Positions 34,661-43,850 of a DNA stretch of 50,416 nt are shown here, one piece after another (positions within the stretch are counted from its first letter, which is position 1; each line of letters starts with the position of its first letter). The position numbers and the translations under genes were made by a program. The notes beneath the pieces are model-generated. The model made no database searches, had not been told where the DNA came from, and saw nothing but the letters and a program-made list of their open reading frames with translations. The stretch is from positions 1 through 50,416 of the forward strand of contig NZ_SDPN01000028.1 in the NCBI RefSeq assembly GCF_004134825.1, read 5' to 3'. Source of the stretch: Agromyces albus. Lineage in GTDB: Bacteria; Actinomycetota; Actinomycetes; Actinomycetales; Microbacteriaceae.

Positions 34661-34999
34661 GTGACCGACGCCTCCCAGCCCGAATGGCTGACTGTTCCCG
34701 ACCTCGTTGAATTGCTCGGGCAGAGCCCCAGCCGTATCCGCAGGCTCATCGACGACCGACACCTGCTCGCCACGCGCATCGACGGCGTGCTGAAGGTGCC
34801 CGCGTCGTTCCTCCGCGACGGCGAGCCGCTGCATGAGCTGCACGGCACCGCCATGGTGCTCGCCGACGCCGGATTCAGCGACGACGAGGCGCTCGAGTGG
34901 TTGCTGTCCGAGGAAGACAGCCTCGGCACGACGCCGATCACCGCCCTCCGCGCCGGCCGGAAGGCCGAGGTCCGCCGCATCGCACAAGCGCTCGCCTGA
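34661..34999 (+). CDS. Rv2175c-family DNA-binding protein
   Basis: The 112-residue protein has an N-terminal helix-turn-helix (PEWLTVPDLVELLGQSPSR, IRRLIDDRHLLATRIDGVLK). A C-terminal helical region, LHELHGTAMVLADAGFSDDE, ALEWLLSEEDSLGTTPI, follows. This is the Rv2175c arrangement. In M. tuberculosis Rv2175c is a substrate of PknL and loses DNA binding when phosphorylated near its N-terminus; the kinase gene is nearby here too. The regulated genes are unknown. It is divergent from the LysM gene and converges on the polyprenyl synthase gene. Confidence 0.88.
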   Translation: MTDASQPEWLTVPDLVELLGQSPSRIRRLIDDRHLLATRIDGVLKVPASFLRDGEPLHELHGTAMVLADAGFSDDEALEWLLSEEDSLGTTPITALRAGRKAEVRRIAQALA

Positions 35000-35080
35000 G
35001 CAAGCACACGTCCGCCTGAGCGGGCGCACGTCGTTCGCGGCGCGGCTCGCGGCATCCGCGCCTGCCGGCTCAGACCCTGG

Positions 35081-36193
35081 TCAGTGCGCCCGCCTGGTGA
35101 CGGCCTTCGCGAGCGAGCCGAGCTCTGCTCGCGCGTCGCGGCTCAGCGGCGCCTCGGCGAGCACGGCGGTCGCCCGTGCCACGTGCTCGGCGATGATCCG
35201 CTCGATCTCGTCGACCGCTCCGCACTGCCGGATCGTGCTCTGGAGCATCCCCACCTGCTCGGCGTCGAGCTCGGGGTCGCCGAGCAGCTCGTCGAGCAGC
35301 CGGCGCTGGCCGGGCGCGAGGCGCTCGCGCGCGATCGCGATGAGCACCGTGCGCTTGCCCTCGCGCAGGTCGTCGCCGCTCGGCTTGCCTGTGACGTCGG
35401 GGTCGCCGAACACGCCGAGCAGGTCGTCGCGCAACTGGTAGGCGATGCCGAGCGGCAGGCCGAACTCGCGGAGCGATTCGAGTTGCGCGCTCGTGGCCCC
35501 GGCGATCGCGCCGCCGATCGTGAGCGGCGCCTCGACGCTGTACTTCGCGGCCTTGTAGACGATGACCCGTTCGGCGCGCAATCGCTGCTCGGAGTCGGGC
35601 TTCGTCAGCCACGCCCGCTCCTCGAGCACGTCGAGGTACTGCCCGGCCGTCACCTCGGTGCGCATGCGAACGAACTCGGCGCGCGCCGCGCGAGCAGAGG
35701 CTCGGTCGGGCAGTGCGGAGAGTCCCTCGTCGAGCAGTTCGTCACTCCACCCCAACAGCAGGTCGCCGAGGAGGATCGCCGACGCACGGCCGAATCCGGG
35801 GGCGCTGCCCGCCCAGCCCGAGTCGTCGTGCAATTGCTCGAAGAGCCGGTGGGCCGATGGCGCCCCCCGCCGCGTGTCGGAACTGTCGATGATGTCGTCG
35901 TGCACGAGCGCGGCTGCGTGGAAGAGTTCGAGGGCGGATGCCGCGGAGACGACCGGAAAGCGGTCGCTCTCACCGTCGCTCGCATACGCGTCGAACCCGC
36001 GCGCGCGCACCGCCTCCCAGCCCCAATAGCAGAACAGCGCCCGGAAGCGCTTGCCTCCGCTGAGAAAGCGCCTTGAGAACGCATCGAGCGGTTCGAGGTC
36101 GCTGCTGATGGAGCGGAGAATAGAAGAGCGTTCGGCGAGGAAATCCTCGATGCGTTCGTGCACCAGATCGACCAGCCGGGAACCGTGAGCCAC
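35081..36193 (-). CDS. Polyprenyl (geranylgeranyl-type) diphosphate synthase
   Basis: The 370-residue trans-prenyltransferase has SGGKRFRALFCYWGW, the first aspartate motif D99-D-IID103, and a second DDLLGVFGD. RRGAPSAHRLFEQL follows the first motif. It joins isopentenyl diphosphate units to an allylic diphosphate; chain length cannot be fixed, but the M. tuberculosis neighbour idsA2 and the Phe/Ala residues before the first motif suggest a C20-C25 product. Such products feed carotenoids, menaquinone or lipid carriers. GTG 36193 is leaderless (TAGGCT, 6 bases). It is divergent from the DUF3040 gene. Confidence 0.9.
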   Translation of the reverse strand: MAHGSRLVDLVHERIEDFLAERSSILRSISSDLEPLDAFSRRFLSGGKRFRALFCYWGWEAVRARGFDAYASDGESDRFPVVSAASALELFHAAALVHDDIIDSSDTRRGAPSAHRLFEQLHDDSGWAGSAPGFGRASAILLGDLLLGWSDELLDEGLSALPDRASARAARAEFVRMRTEVTAGQYLDVLEERAWLTKPDSEQRLRAERVIVYKAAKYSVEAPLTIGGAIAGATSAQLESLREFGLPLGIAYQLRDDLLGVFGDPDVTGKPSGDDLREGKRTVLIAIARERLAPGQRRLLDELLGDPELDAEQVGMLQSTIRQCGAVDEIERIIAEHVARATAVLAEAPLSRDARAELGSLAKAVTRRAH

Positions 36194-36199
36194 CCGCCT

Positions 36200-36205
36200 A
36201 GCCTA
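36200..36205 (-). promoter_or_regulatory. -10 element TAGGCT, leaderless start of the prenyl synthase gene
   Basis: On the minus strand TAGGCT is followed by 6 bases and GTG 36193. Confidence 0.55.
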
Positions 36206-36222
36206 GCGAGGCGGCGCGGCGC

Positions 36223-36228
36223 TAGAAT
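36223..36228 (+). promoter_or_regulatory. -10 element TAGAAT for the DUF3040 gene
   Basis: TAGAAT lies 39 bases before the ATG at 36268, which has a GAGGGGA ribosome site, so this transcript is leadered. No -35 was recognised. Confidence 0.5.
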
Positions 36229-36267
36229 GGAATCGGATGCGTCGATCCCGAGCCTGAGGGGAATGAG

Positions 36268-36651
36268 ATGCCGCTTTCAGAGCAGGAGCAACGTCTTCTC
36301 GAGGAGATGGAGCGGAACCTCTATCGCAATGACGCCGACTTCGTGCATGCAGTCGGCGGAGTTCGTGGACGCCGCCCCAACTACCGATCGATCGTGCTCG
36401 GAATCCTCCTCGCCGTCGCCGGCATCGCCGCGCTCATCGCAGGGGTCGCACTGCAGAATCTCGTGGTCGGCATCGTCGGCTTCGCCCTGATGTTCGGCGG
36501 TGTGCTCATCGCCATCACCCCTTCGAAGCGCGGGCCCATGTCGGCCGCCCCTGGGGAGCCGACCACCGCAAAGCGCACCGCTCGGTCGGGGGGCGGGTTC
36601 ATGGATCGCATGAACGACCGCTGGGATCGTCGTCAAGAGGGTCGCGAGTAA
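36268..36651 (+). CDS. DUF3040 membrane protein
   Basis: The 127-residue protein begins PLSEQEQRLLEEMERNLYRN, the DUF3040 signature. Two closely spaced membrane helices (~39-75) and a charged Ser/Arg/Gly-rich tail follow. The function is unknown, but the gene is found directly before mraZ in many actinobacteria (Rv2169c in M. tuberculosis), which suggests a link to wall growth or division. A ribosome site GAGGGGA lies upstream of the ATG. A strong terminator follows, separating it from the mraZ operon. Confidence 0.9.
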   Translation: MPLSEQEQRLLEEMERNLYRNDADFVHAVGGVRGRRPNYRSIVLGILLAVAGIAALIAGVALQNLVVGIVGFALMFGGVLIAITPSKRGPMSAAPGEPTTAKRTARSGGGFMDRMNDRWDRRQEGRE

Positions 36652-36672
36652 CCCTCCACTTCCCACCACTTC

Positions 36673-36703
36673 ACGGGTCGATCTTCGGATCGGCCCGTTT
36701 TTT
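36673..36703 (+). terminator. Rho-independent terminator after the DUF3040 gene
   Basis: An 11-bp stem (36673-36683 with 36688-36698, one G-U pair) has a UUCG tetraloop and a T6 run at 36698-36703. It is the most canonical terminator in the window. Confidence 0.92.
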
Positions 36704-36890
36704 CATGCCCGGAATGCCGCCCGAGGGCCGTGCGACCACCCTTTGGGGCGGCTCAGCGCGCTGATCCGCCTGGCCTGACGAGCCGCCGCGCCGTCGGGGA
36801 GCGAGCGTGCTCCATTTCCCTCCACCCGCTCACAGCCGCGTATTCACAGGGAACTCCCATGCCCCAACCGCCGAAAACGAGTGAATGTCG
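36704..36890. other. Gap between the DUF3040 terminator and the mraZ promoter
   Basis: These 187 bases carry no convincing gene on either strand. No repeat, RNA motif or hairpin stands out apart from general GC-rich partial pairing. It is the largest gene-free stretch in the window. Confidence 0.5.
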
Positions 36891-36924
36891 TTGATTGGTG
36901 GATGAGAGTGGAGTAAAGTGGGGT
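36891..36924 (+). promoter_or_regulatory. mraZ promoter with three phased GTGG boxes (MraZ operator)
   Basis: TTGATT (-35, 36891-36896) is 17 bases from TAAAGT (-10, 36914-36919). Three boxes, GTGGA, GTGGA and GTGGG, begin at 36898, 36908 and 36918, exactly 10 bp apart. They cover the spacer and run past the -10. MraZ binds direct repeats of this type upstream of its own operon, so bound MraZ should block RNA polymerase. Confidence 0.85.
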
Positions 36925-36960
36925 CACCTGGATTCTGGCCGGAGGAAAGGGGGTGACGCG

Positions 36961-37392
36961 ATGTTCCTCGGAAGCTACGAACCAAAGCTCGACGAGAAAG
37001 GTCGAGTCATTCTTCCGGCGAAGTTCCGTGAGGAGTTGTCGAACGGCCTCGTGCTCACACGAGGCCAGGAGCGCTGCATCTACGTGTTCAGCGTGCGGGA
37101 GTTCGAGAGCATGAGCGACAAGATCCGCCAAGCCCCGGTGACGAGCAAGCAGGCGCGCGACTACATGCGCGTCTTCCTCTCCGGGGCGTCAGCGGAGACC
37201 CCCGACAAACAGCATCGCGTCACCATCCCCGCCACGCTCCGCAGCTATGCGGGGCTCGACCGAGACCTCACGGTCATCGGCACAGGCAGCCGGGTGGAGA
37301 TCTGGGATGCAACGGCGTGGCAGAAATACCTCGCCGAGCAGGAGGCGGCCTTCGCAGACACGGCGGAGGAGGTGATCCCCGGGCTCTTCTGA
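36961..37392 (+). CDS. mraZ: MraZ transcriptional regulator
   Basis: The 143-residue protein is made of two AbrB/MraZ swapped-hairpin repeats: [20 protein letters not shown] (1-20) and [19 protein letters not shown] (~80-98). The conserved DxKGR and D-R motifs sit in each. It forms a ring that binds phased repeats in its own promoter and represses the dcw operon. The ATG at 36961 is chosen over an earlier one at 36895 because the conserved start MFLG is there; GGAGGAAAGGGGG lies before it. rsmH follows after 103 bases. Confidence 0.96.
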   Translation: MFLGSYEPKLDEKGRVILPAKFREELSNGLVLTRGQERCIYVFSVREFESMSDKIRQAPVTSKQARDYMRVFLSGASAETPDKQHRVTIPATLRSYAGLDRDLTVIGTGSRVEIWDATAWQKYLAEQEAAFADTAEEVIPGLF

Positions 37393-37495
37393 TCCTCTGG
37401 CTCCGACTCCCAGCCGGCCGCGCCTGATGCACTTCCCCGCACCAGGACGAACGGATGGGGATCGGAACCCGAGGCCCCGAAGGCAAGGCGGAACT

Positions 37496-38449
37496 ATGGA
37501 CTTCGAACGTATTCACACCCCGGTGATGCTCGACCGCACGGTCGAGCTGCTCGCTCCCGCCCTCGATCGCGAGGGCGCGGTGCTCGTCGATGCCACGCTC
37601 GGCATGGGCGGACACACTCGCGCATTCCTCGAGCGCTTCCCGAACCTCACCGTGATCGGGCTCGATCGCGACCCCGACGCCCTCGAGATCGCCCGTGAGC
37701 GCCTCGCGGCCTTCGGCGACCGCATGCGGTTCGTGCACACGGTCTACGACGGCATCGCGCGCGCCGTGCGATCCGAGGGATTCCGTGAGGTGCAGGGCGT
37801 GCTCTTCGACCTCGGCGTCTCGTCGCTGCAGCTCGATCGGGCCGAGCGCGGGTTCGCCTACTCGAAGGACGCGCCGCTCGACATGCGGATGGACTTCACG
37901 CAGGGGCGCACCGCGGCCGACGTCATCGCCGAAGAGAGCGAAGACGAGCTCAAGCGCATCTTTCTCGACTACGGCGAGGAGAAGCTCGCGGCGAGGTATG
38001 CGCGAGCGATCGTGCGTGCGAGGGCGGAGGCTCCGATCACCCGTTCGGCCCAGCTCGTCCAGATCATCACGGCGGCGACGCCCGTCGTGGTGCAACGGCA
38101 GGGGCATCCGGCCAAGCGGGTCTTCCAGGCGCTGCGCATCGAGGTGAACGAAGAGCTCTCGGTGCTGCAGGCTGCGATGCCGGCCGCTCTCGACACGCTC
38201 GCCGTCGGCGGTCGCATCGTCGTGCTCGCCTACCAGTCGCTCGAGGACCGCATCGTCAAGCGGGCACTCCAGGCCGCGGCGAGCTCCAGTGCACCCGCCG
38301 GGTTGCCCATGGAACTGCCCGAACACCGACCGAACTTCAAGCTGCTCGTACGCGGAGCAGAACAGGCGAGCGAGTCAGAACAAGCGGAGAACCCGCGTGC
38401 GAAGCCGGTGCGACTGCGCGCCGCCGAACGAGTGAGGAGGCCGTCATGA
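37496..38449 (+). CDS. rsmH: 16S rRNA (cytosine1402-N4)-methyltransferase RsmH
   Basis: The 317-residue protein has the opening FERIHTPVMLDRTVELL, the SAM-binding DATLGMGGHTRAFLERF (32-48), FDLGVSSLQLD, ERGFAYSKDAPLDMRMD and QALRIEVNEEL. It methylates N4 of C1402 in 16S rRNA, near the P site. The ATG at 37496 is at the conserved start; an upstream ATG at 37427 is unlikely. Its stop overlaps the ftsL start by 4 bases (ATGA). Confidence 0.95.
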   Translation: MDFERIHTPVMLDRTVELLAPALDREGAVLVDATLGMGGHTRAFLERFPNLTVIGLDRDPDALEIARERLAAFGDRMRFVHTVYDGIARAVRSEGFREVQGVLFDLGVSSLQLDRAERGFAYSKDAPLDMRMDFTQGRTAADVIAEESEDELKRIFLDYGEEKLAARYARAIVRARAEAPITRSAQLVQIITAATPVVVQRQGHPAKRVFQALRIEVNEELSVLQAAMPAALDTLAVGGRIVVLAYQSLEDRIVKRALQAAASSSAPAGLPMELPEHRPNFKLLVRGAEQASESEQAENPRAKPVRLRAAERVRRPS

Positions 38450-39030
38450 GCGCTGTGCCGGCCCAGTCCCTACCAGCCCCACGTCGCATCGAGACGGAGC
38501 GCCAGCGGCGGCTCCGTCCTGCTCCCGAACGCGCGATCGCGCGCGCCAAGCCCACGCTCGGCTATGCGGTGATCGCCCTCGGCAGCGTCGCGGTCATCAT
38601 CGTCGCGCAGCTGCTGCTCTCCATCGCGGTCACGCAGGGCGCCTACGAGCTCGACAAGTACCAAGTGGCCCAGGCCGAGCTCGCACGCGAGCAGCAGACG
38701 CTCACCGAAGACCTCGATCGAGTCGAGTCGCCGCAGTTCCTCGCGATGAACGCCGAGGCGCTCGGCATGGTGCCGAACTCGAGCCCGGTGTACCTGCGAC
38801 TGTCCGACGGGGCGGTGCTCGGGCAGCCGACCGCCGCGACCGGCGGCGCAGCGGCATCCGCTCCGCTCGTGCCGAACACCCTCATCGACGGCGTGCCGCT
38901 CGTGACCGAGCAGCAGAGCGGCAATGCTGAGAACGCGGCGAAGCCCGAGCATGCCGCCGACCCCGCGACGCCGAACCAGGCGGCCGCACCGCCGGCCGGC
39001 AACGGACTCCCGACGCCCGCGACGCACTGA
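38446..39030 (+). CDS. ftsL: FtsL-like cell division protein
   Basis: This 194-residue bitopic protein has a basic cytoplasmic N-terminus, a membrane helix at ~39-63 and a short periplasmic coiled-coil (~67-95: ELDKYQVAQAELAREQQTLT, EDLDRVES). A long Pro/Ala-rich tail to 194 follows. FtsL sequences diverge strongly; the call rests on position between rsmH and ftsI plus topology. It would join FtsB and FtsQ to activate FtsI/FtsW at the septum. The tail is longer than in most FtsL proteins. Confidence 0.8.
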   Translation: MSAVPAQSLPAPRRIETERQRRLRPAPERAIARAKPTLGYAVIALGSVAVIIVAQLLLSIAVTQGAYELDKYQVAQAELAREQQTLTEDLDRVESPQFLAMNAEALGMVPNSSPVYLRLSDGAVLGQPTAATGGAAASAPLVPNTLIDGVPLVTEQQSGNAENAAKPEHAADPATPNQAAAPPAGNGLPTPATH

Positions 39031-39080
39031 ACACGCGCGGCGGGCAGCACGACGATGACGAGAACGGGGACGGGGAACGG

Positions 39081-40880
39081 ATGAATCGCATCAGCCGGCA
39101 CCCGATGCGTCGCATCCTGATCGCGGCGGTCGTCCTCGTCGCGCTCGTGGGCGTCTTCGTCGTGCGGCTCGTCGACATCCAGGTGGTGCGCGCCGCCGAG
39201 CTCAACGTGCAGGCCGAAGACGCCCGGTCCCAACCGGTGACCACCTACGGCGCGCGCGGCGACATCGTCGACGCCAACGGGAAGGTGCTCGCCGACAGCG
39301 TCATCCGGTACGACATCGCCCTCTCGCCGAAGAACGCCGGACCAGTCGACCGCGAGGTCCCCGACCCCGCTGATCCCGCGAAGACGACGACCCAGAAGGT
39401 CCCGCTCGAACAGGTCGCCGCAGAGCTCGGCGCTGCCGTGGGCATCACGGGCGAAGAGGTGCTCGCCATCATCGACAGCCACCTCGCCGCCGACCCGAAG
39501 TCCGACTTCGCCTACGTCGCCAAGCTCGTCGACACTCCGACCTATGAAGCGGTGAAGGCACTCGACATCCCGTGGGTCGAACCCTACGAGCACGCGAGCC
39601 GTCGATACCCCAACGGTGCCGTGGCCGGCAATCTCATCGGATTCGTCGACCCCGACGGCAATGCGGTCGCGGGCCTCGAGCTCGCCGAAGACGAATGCCT
39701 CGCCGGCGAGAACGGGCAGGTCAGCTACCTGCACAGCCTCCGCGACTGGGTGACGATCCCCGGAACCGAGGTCGTGCACAAGGAGGCGCGCAACGGCGGC
39801 ACCCTCGAGCTCACGATCGACAGCGACCTGCAGTGGTTCGTGCAGCGAGCGGCCGAGGCGCAAGTGCAGGCGACCGGGGCCGATTGGGCGACGGTCACGG
39901 TCATGGAGGCGAAGACCGGCCGGCTCCTCGCCGTCGGCGACGTGCCGACGGTCGACCCGAACGACCCCGCTGCGACGCCCGCGGGCGACCGCGGATCACG
40001 GTCGTTCACCGCCCCGTTCGAACCCGGATCGACGTTCAAGGCGCTTACCGCGGCATCCGTCATCGACAAGGGCAAGGCCACCCCCCTCAGCGAGATCCTC
40101 GCGGACTACCGGTACCTGCCGCCGAACGGCGCGAACATCAACGACAGCTTCTTCCACGGACCAACGCCGTACACCCTGACAGGCGTGCTCGTCGACTCGT
40201 CGAACACCGGCATGTCGATGTTCGGCGAGCGCCTGACCGACCAGGAGCGTTACGACGACATGCTCGCGTTCGGGCTCGGCGAGCGCACCGAGGTCGGGTT
40301 TCCGGGGGAGGAGCCCGGCGACCTGCACGGCGGCCCCGACGGGTGGGACAGCCAGACCAAGTACGCGACGATGTTCGGCCAGGGGCTCACGACGACGGCG
40401 GTGCAGATCGCGAGCGCCTACCAGACGATCGCGAACGGCGGCGTGCGCATGCCCGTCACCCTCGTCGACGGATGTCGCGACGAGAACGGCGACGTCACCG
40501 CGACCGAGTCCACCGGAACGCAGGTCATCTCCGAAAGCGCCGCCGACCAGACGAGCCAGATGCTCGAGCGCGTGTACCTCGAGGGGTGGCTCGCCGACGA
40601 GTGGGAGATCCCCGGCTACCGGGTGGCGGCGAAGACCGGCACGGCGCAGGTCGCCGATGGCGAAGGCGGCTACCTGACCGGCCACCTGGTGTCGGTCTCG
40701 GGCTTCGCCCCGGCCGACGACCCCGAGTTCGTCGTTTCGGTGAGCATCATGAATCCGGTTAAGATGAATTCGTCCGCCGCCTCCGCTCCCGTCTTCCAGC
40801 AGGTGATGAGCCAAGTGCTGAAGAAGTATCGGACCGTTCCATCCGGCGCCCCGGCGCCCGAGCTGCCAGCCACCTGGTGA
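39081..40880 (+). CDS. ftsI: Penicillin-binding protein FtsI (septal transpeptidase)
   Basis: This 599-residue class B PBP has a membrane helix (~9-31), a pedestal domain, and a transpeptidase domain with the active-site S317-TFK320 (EPGSTFKA). SSNTG and KTGTAQV complete the three motifs. It cross-links septal peptidoglycan with FtsW. The ATG at 39081 has GGGGAACGG upstream. A 50-base gap separates it from ftsL and 13 bases from murE. A class-typical GERTEVGFPGEEPGD occurs before KTG. Confidence 0.95.
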   Translation: MNRISRHPMRRILIAAVVLVALVGVFVVRLVDIQVVRAAELNVQAEDARSQPVTTYGARGDIVDANGKVLADSVIRYDIALSPKNAGPVDREVPDPADPAKTTTQKVPLEQVAAELGAAVGITGEEVLAIIDSHLAADPKSDFAYVAKLVDTPTYEAVKALDIPWVEPYEHASRRYPNGAVAGNLIGFVDPDGNAVAGLELAEDECLAGENGQVSYLHSLRDWVTIPGTEVVHKEARNGGTLELTIDSDLQWFVQRAAEAQVQATGADWATVTVMEAKTGRLLAVGDVPTVDPNDPAATPAGDRGSRSFTAPFEPGSTFKALTAASVIDKGKATPLSEILADYRYLPPNGANINDSFFHGPTPYTLTGVLVDSSNTGMSMFGERLTDQERYDDMLAFGLGERTEVGFPGEEPGDLHGGPDGWDSQTKYATMFGQGLTTTAVQIASAYQTIANGGVRMPVTLVDGCRDENGDVTATESTGTQVISESAADQTSQMLERVYLEGWLADEWEIPGYRVAAKTGTAQVADGEGGYLTGHLVSVSGFAPADDPEFVVSVSIMNPVKMNSSAASAPVFQQVMSQVLKKYRTVPSGAPAPELPATW

Positions 40881-40893
40881 GAAAGTTGGGTTC

Positions 40894-42441
40894 GTGACCG
40901 GATCGCCTCCCACGGCCCTCCGGCCGCAGCATCCGAGCCCCCGATCCGTCCACGGCCTCGCCGAGGCGTTCGGCCTCGAGGTGCGCGGCGATGTCGACGG
41001 TCTCGAGATCACCGGCGCGGCACTCTCGTCGGAGACGGTGCGCCCCGGCGACCTCTACGTCGGCGTTCCCGGCCGGAACGCGCACGGAGCCGACTTCACG
41101 GCCGCCGCTCGCGATGCCGGAGCGGTCGCCGTGCTCACCGACGAGACCGGCGCCGAACGGGCCGCGGGAGCCGGGCTGCCGATCCTCGTGACCCCCGACG
41201 CGCGAGCCGCGCTCGGCGAAGTCGCGGCGTGGATCCACCGCACGGCCGAGAATCCCGCGACCCTGTTCGCCGTGACCGGCACGAACGGCAAGACGAGCGT
41301 CGTCTACCTGCTCTACGGCATCCTCCGCCAGCTCGGCATCGTCGCCGGTCTCACCTCGACGGCCGAACGGCGCATCGGCGACGAAGCCGTCACGAGCTCG
41401 CTCACGACGCCCGAGGCGAGCGAGCTGCACGCGCTGCTCGCGCGCATGCGCGAGGTCGATGTGCGCGCGGTCGGCATCGAGGTGTCGGCCCAGGCGCTCT
41501 CGCGGCACCGGGTCGACGGGCTCGTGTTCGACGTCGTCGGGTTCACGAACCTCACGCACGACCACCTCGACGACTACGCGTCGCTTGACGAGTACTTCGA
41601 CGCGAAACGCGAGCTGTTCCAGCCCGAGCGCGCACGTCGCGGCGTGATCACGGTCGACTCCGAGTGGGGGCAGCGACTCGTCGGCGCGTCTCGTATCCCC
41701 GTGACGACGCTCACGGCCGTCGACGCCGTCGAAGCCGACTGGCGCCTCACCGTGCTCGACGAGACGGCCACCCACACGAGCTTCGTGCTCGACGGCCCAG
41801 AGGGGCGCCACCTCGAGTCGAGCGTGCCCCTGCTCGGCTGGTACATGGCGGCGAACGCCGCGCTCGCGATCATCATGCTCGTCGAATCGGGCATCGACCT
41901 CGAGAGCATCGCGCACGTGCTCGAGCGCGACGGCGGCGTCGACGCCTACATCCCGGGTCGCGCCGAGCGCATCTCGGGCGATCGCGGCCCCGTCGTCTAC
42001 ATCGACTACGGGCACAGCCCCGATGCGTTCCTGCAGACCCTCGGAGCCATCCGCCGCTTCACCTCGGGCAAGCTCGTGATGGTCTTCGGCGCCGACGGCG
42101 ACCGCGACACCACGAAGCGCGCCGAGATGGGCGCGATCGCGGCCCGCGGCGCCGACGTGGTCGTCGTCACCGACTTCCATCCCAGATTCGAAGACCCGGC
42201 CGCCATCCGCGCGGCGCTCATCGCGGGCGCACGCGAGGCGGTGCCCGAGCGCGAGATCCACGAGGTTCCCGACCCGCGTGCTGCATTTCGCGCCGCGCTC
42301 GCCCTCGCAGGCGAGGGCGATGCGATCCTGTATGCGGGGCCGGGTCATGAGGACTACCACGAGGTGCGAGGCGTGAAGATCCCGTATTCGGCCCGCGAGG
42401 ACTCGAAGCAGGCGTTGCGCGACGCCGGGTGGCTCGAATGA
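40894..42441 (+). CDS. murE: MurE ligase with FHPR in place of DNPR
   Basis: The 515-residue Mur ligase has the P-loop [20 protein letters not shown] (Mur ligase C-terminal) and VFGADGDRDTTKR. It adds the third-position diamino acid to UDP-MurNAc-L-Ala-D-Glu. The specificity loop that reads DNPR in meso-DAP enzymes is FHPR at 428-431 (TDFHPRFEDP): Arg is kept, but Asp and Asn are replaced. This suggests a different amino acid, in keeping with the diaminobutyrate, ornithine or lysine found in Microbacteriaceae group B walls. GTG 40894 is the start; the ATGA overlap with murF couples translation. Confidence 0.93.
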   Translation: MTGSPPTALRPQHPSPRSVHGLAEAFGLEVRGDVDGLEITGAALSSETVRPGDLYVGVPGRNAHGADFTAAARDAGAVAVLTDETGAERAAGAGLPILVTPDARAALGEVAAWIHRTAENPATLFAVTGTNGKTSVVYLLYGILRQLGIVAGLTSTAERRIGDEAVTSSLTTPEASELHALLARMREVDVRAVGIEVSAQALSRHRVDGLVFDVVGFTNLTHDHLDDYASLDEYFDAKRELFQPERARRGVITVDSEWGQRLVGASRIPVTTLTAVDAVEADWRLTVLDETATHTSFVLDGPEGRHLESSVPLLGWYMAANAALAIIMLVESGIDLESIAHVLERDGGVDAYIPGRAERISGDRGPVVYIDYGHSPDAFLQTLGAIRRFTSGKLVMVFGADGDRDTTKRAEMGAIAARGADVVVVTDFHPRFEDPAAIRAALIAGAREAVPEREIHEVPDPRAAFRAALALAGEGDAILYAGPGHEDYHEVRGVKIPYSAREDSKQALRDAGWLE

Positions 42442-43850
42442 TCGCGCTCACGCTCGCAGAGCTCGCAGTGGCCGCCCCCGGCGAGCTCCACCTCGAGGGA
42501 ACCGACGCGACGCCCGAGACGGTCGTCTCCGGCGCCGTCACGACCGACTCCCGCGAGGTCTCGGCGGGCGGCGTGTTCGTCGCCAAGCGCGGAGAGTTCG
42601 ACGACGGCCACCGCTTCGCCCCCGCCGCCGCGGAACAGGGCGCCGCCCTCCTCGTCGTCGAACGACCACTCGACGTGCCGGTGCCCCAGCTCGTCGTGGC
42701 CGACTCGGTCGACGCGCTCGGCGCGATCGCCGCAGAGGTCGTACGTCGCGTGCGCTCCCACGGACAGCTCCGCATCGTCGGCGTCACCGGATCCAACGGC
42801 AAGACGACCACGAAGAACCTCCTCCGCACGGTGCTCGAGCGAGTGGGTCCCACGGTCGCCGCGCGCGCATCGTTCAACAACGAGGTGGGTGCGCCGATCA
42901 CGATGCTCGAGCTCACCGACGAGACCCGATTCCTCGTCGCCGAGATGGGCGCGAGCGCGGTCGGCGAGATCGCCCGGCTCATCCGTCTGGCCAAGCCCGA
43001 CATCGGCATCGTCCTGAAGGTGGGCCTCGCCCATGCAGGAGGGTTCGGCGGCATCGAGCAGACCGTGCGTGCGAAGTCCGAGATGGTCACCGAATTGCTC
43101 GCCACGGATGTCGCGGTGCTGAACGCCGACGACCCGCGCGTGGTGTCAATGGCCGACCTCACCGCCGCTCGAGTCGTGTGGTTCGGACTCGGCGAATCGG
43201 CCGACGTACGAGCCGTCGACGTCGTCGCGCACTCCCGCGGCACCGAGTTCACGGTCGTCCTGCGGGGCGGCGAGCACGCACGAGTGCGCTTCGGCGTGCT
43301 CGGCGAGCACCACGTCATGAACGCCCTCGCGGCGATCGCGGCATCCGTCGAACTCGGCGTGGCGCTGCCGGCCATCGTCGAGGCCCTCGAGTCGGTCTCC
43401 CTCGCCGAGCGCTGGCGCATGCAGCTCATGGGCGGCCGCGACGACGTCACGATCATCAACGATGCCTACAACGCGAGCCCCGACTCGATGGCCGCTGCGC
43501 TGAAGACCCTGGCGCAGGTCAAGGCCCCCGGCGGGCGCACGATCGCCGTGCTCGGCGAGATGAGCGAGCTCGGCGAGTTCTCGGGCGAGGAGCACGACCG
43601 CATCGCGCTGCTCGCCGTGCGACTCGGCGTGTCGCAACTGGTCGTCGTCGGCAAGGGCGCCCGGCGCCTGCACATCACGGCCATCAACGAAGGCTCGTGG
43701 GACGGCGAATCCGCCTACGTGGAGACCGCCGATGAGGCGTTCGACCTCCTCGTGTCCTCTATCCAGCCCGGTGACACGGTGCTCGTCAAATCGTCGAACT
43801 CGGCCGGCCTGCGTCACCTGGGCGACCGACTGGGAGAATGGTTCTCGTGA
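42438..43850 (+). CDS. murF: MurF, UDP-MurNAc-tripeptide-D-Ala-D-Ala ligase
   Basis: The 470-residue Mur ligase has an N-terminal domain (~1-90: [20 protein letters not shown]), the ATP-binding [12 protein letters not shown] and the C-terminal [19 protein letters not shown]. It adds D-Ala-D-Ala to the tripeptide made by MurE, so its pocket must accept the same non-DAP third residue suspected there. The ATG at 42438 overlaps the murE TGA by 4 bases; the stop overlaps the mraY GTG in the same way. Confidence 0.95.
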   Translation: MIALTLAELAVAAPGELHLEGTDATPETVVSGAVTTDSREVSAGGVFVAKRGEFDDGHRFAPAAAEQGAALLVVERPLDVPVPQLVVADSVDALGAIAAEVVRRVRSHGQLRIVGVTGSNGKTTTKNLLRTVLERVGPTVAARASFNNEVGAPITMLELTDETRFLVAEMGASAVGEIARLIRLAKPDIGIVLKVGLAHAGGFGGIEQTVRAKSEMVTELLATDVAVLNADDPRVVSMADLTAARVVWFGLGESADVRAVDVVAHSRGTEFTVVLRGGEHARVRFGVLGEHHVMNALAAIAASVELGVALPAIVEALESVSLAERWRMQLMGGRDDVTIINDAYNASPDSMAAALKTLAQVKAPGGRTIAVLGEMSELGEFSGEEHDRIALLAVRLGVSQLVVVGKGARRLHITAINEGSWDGESAYVETADEAFDLLVSSIQPGDTVLVKSSNSAGLRHLGDRLGEWFS

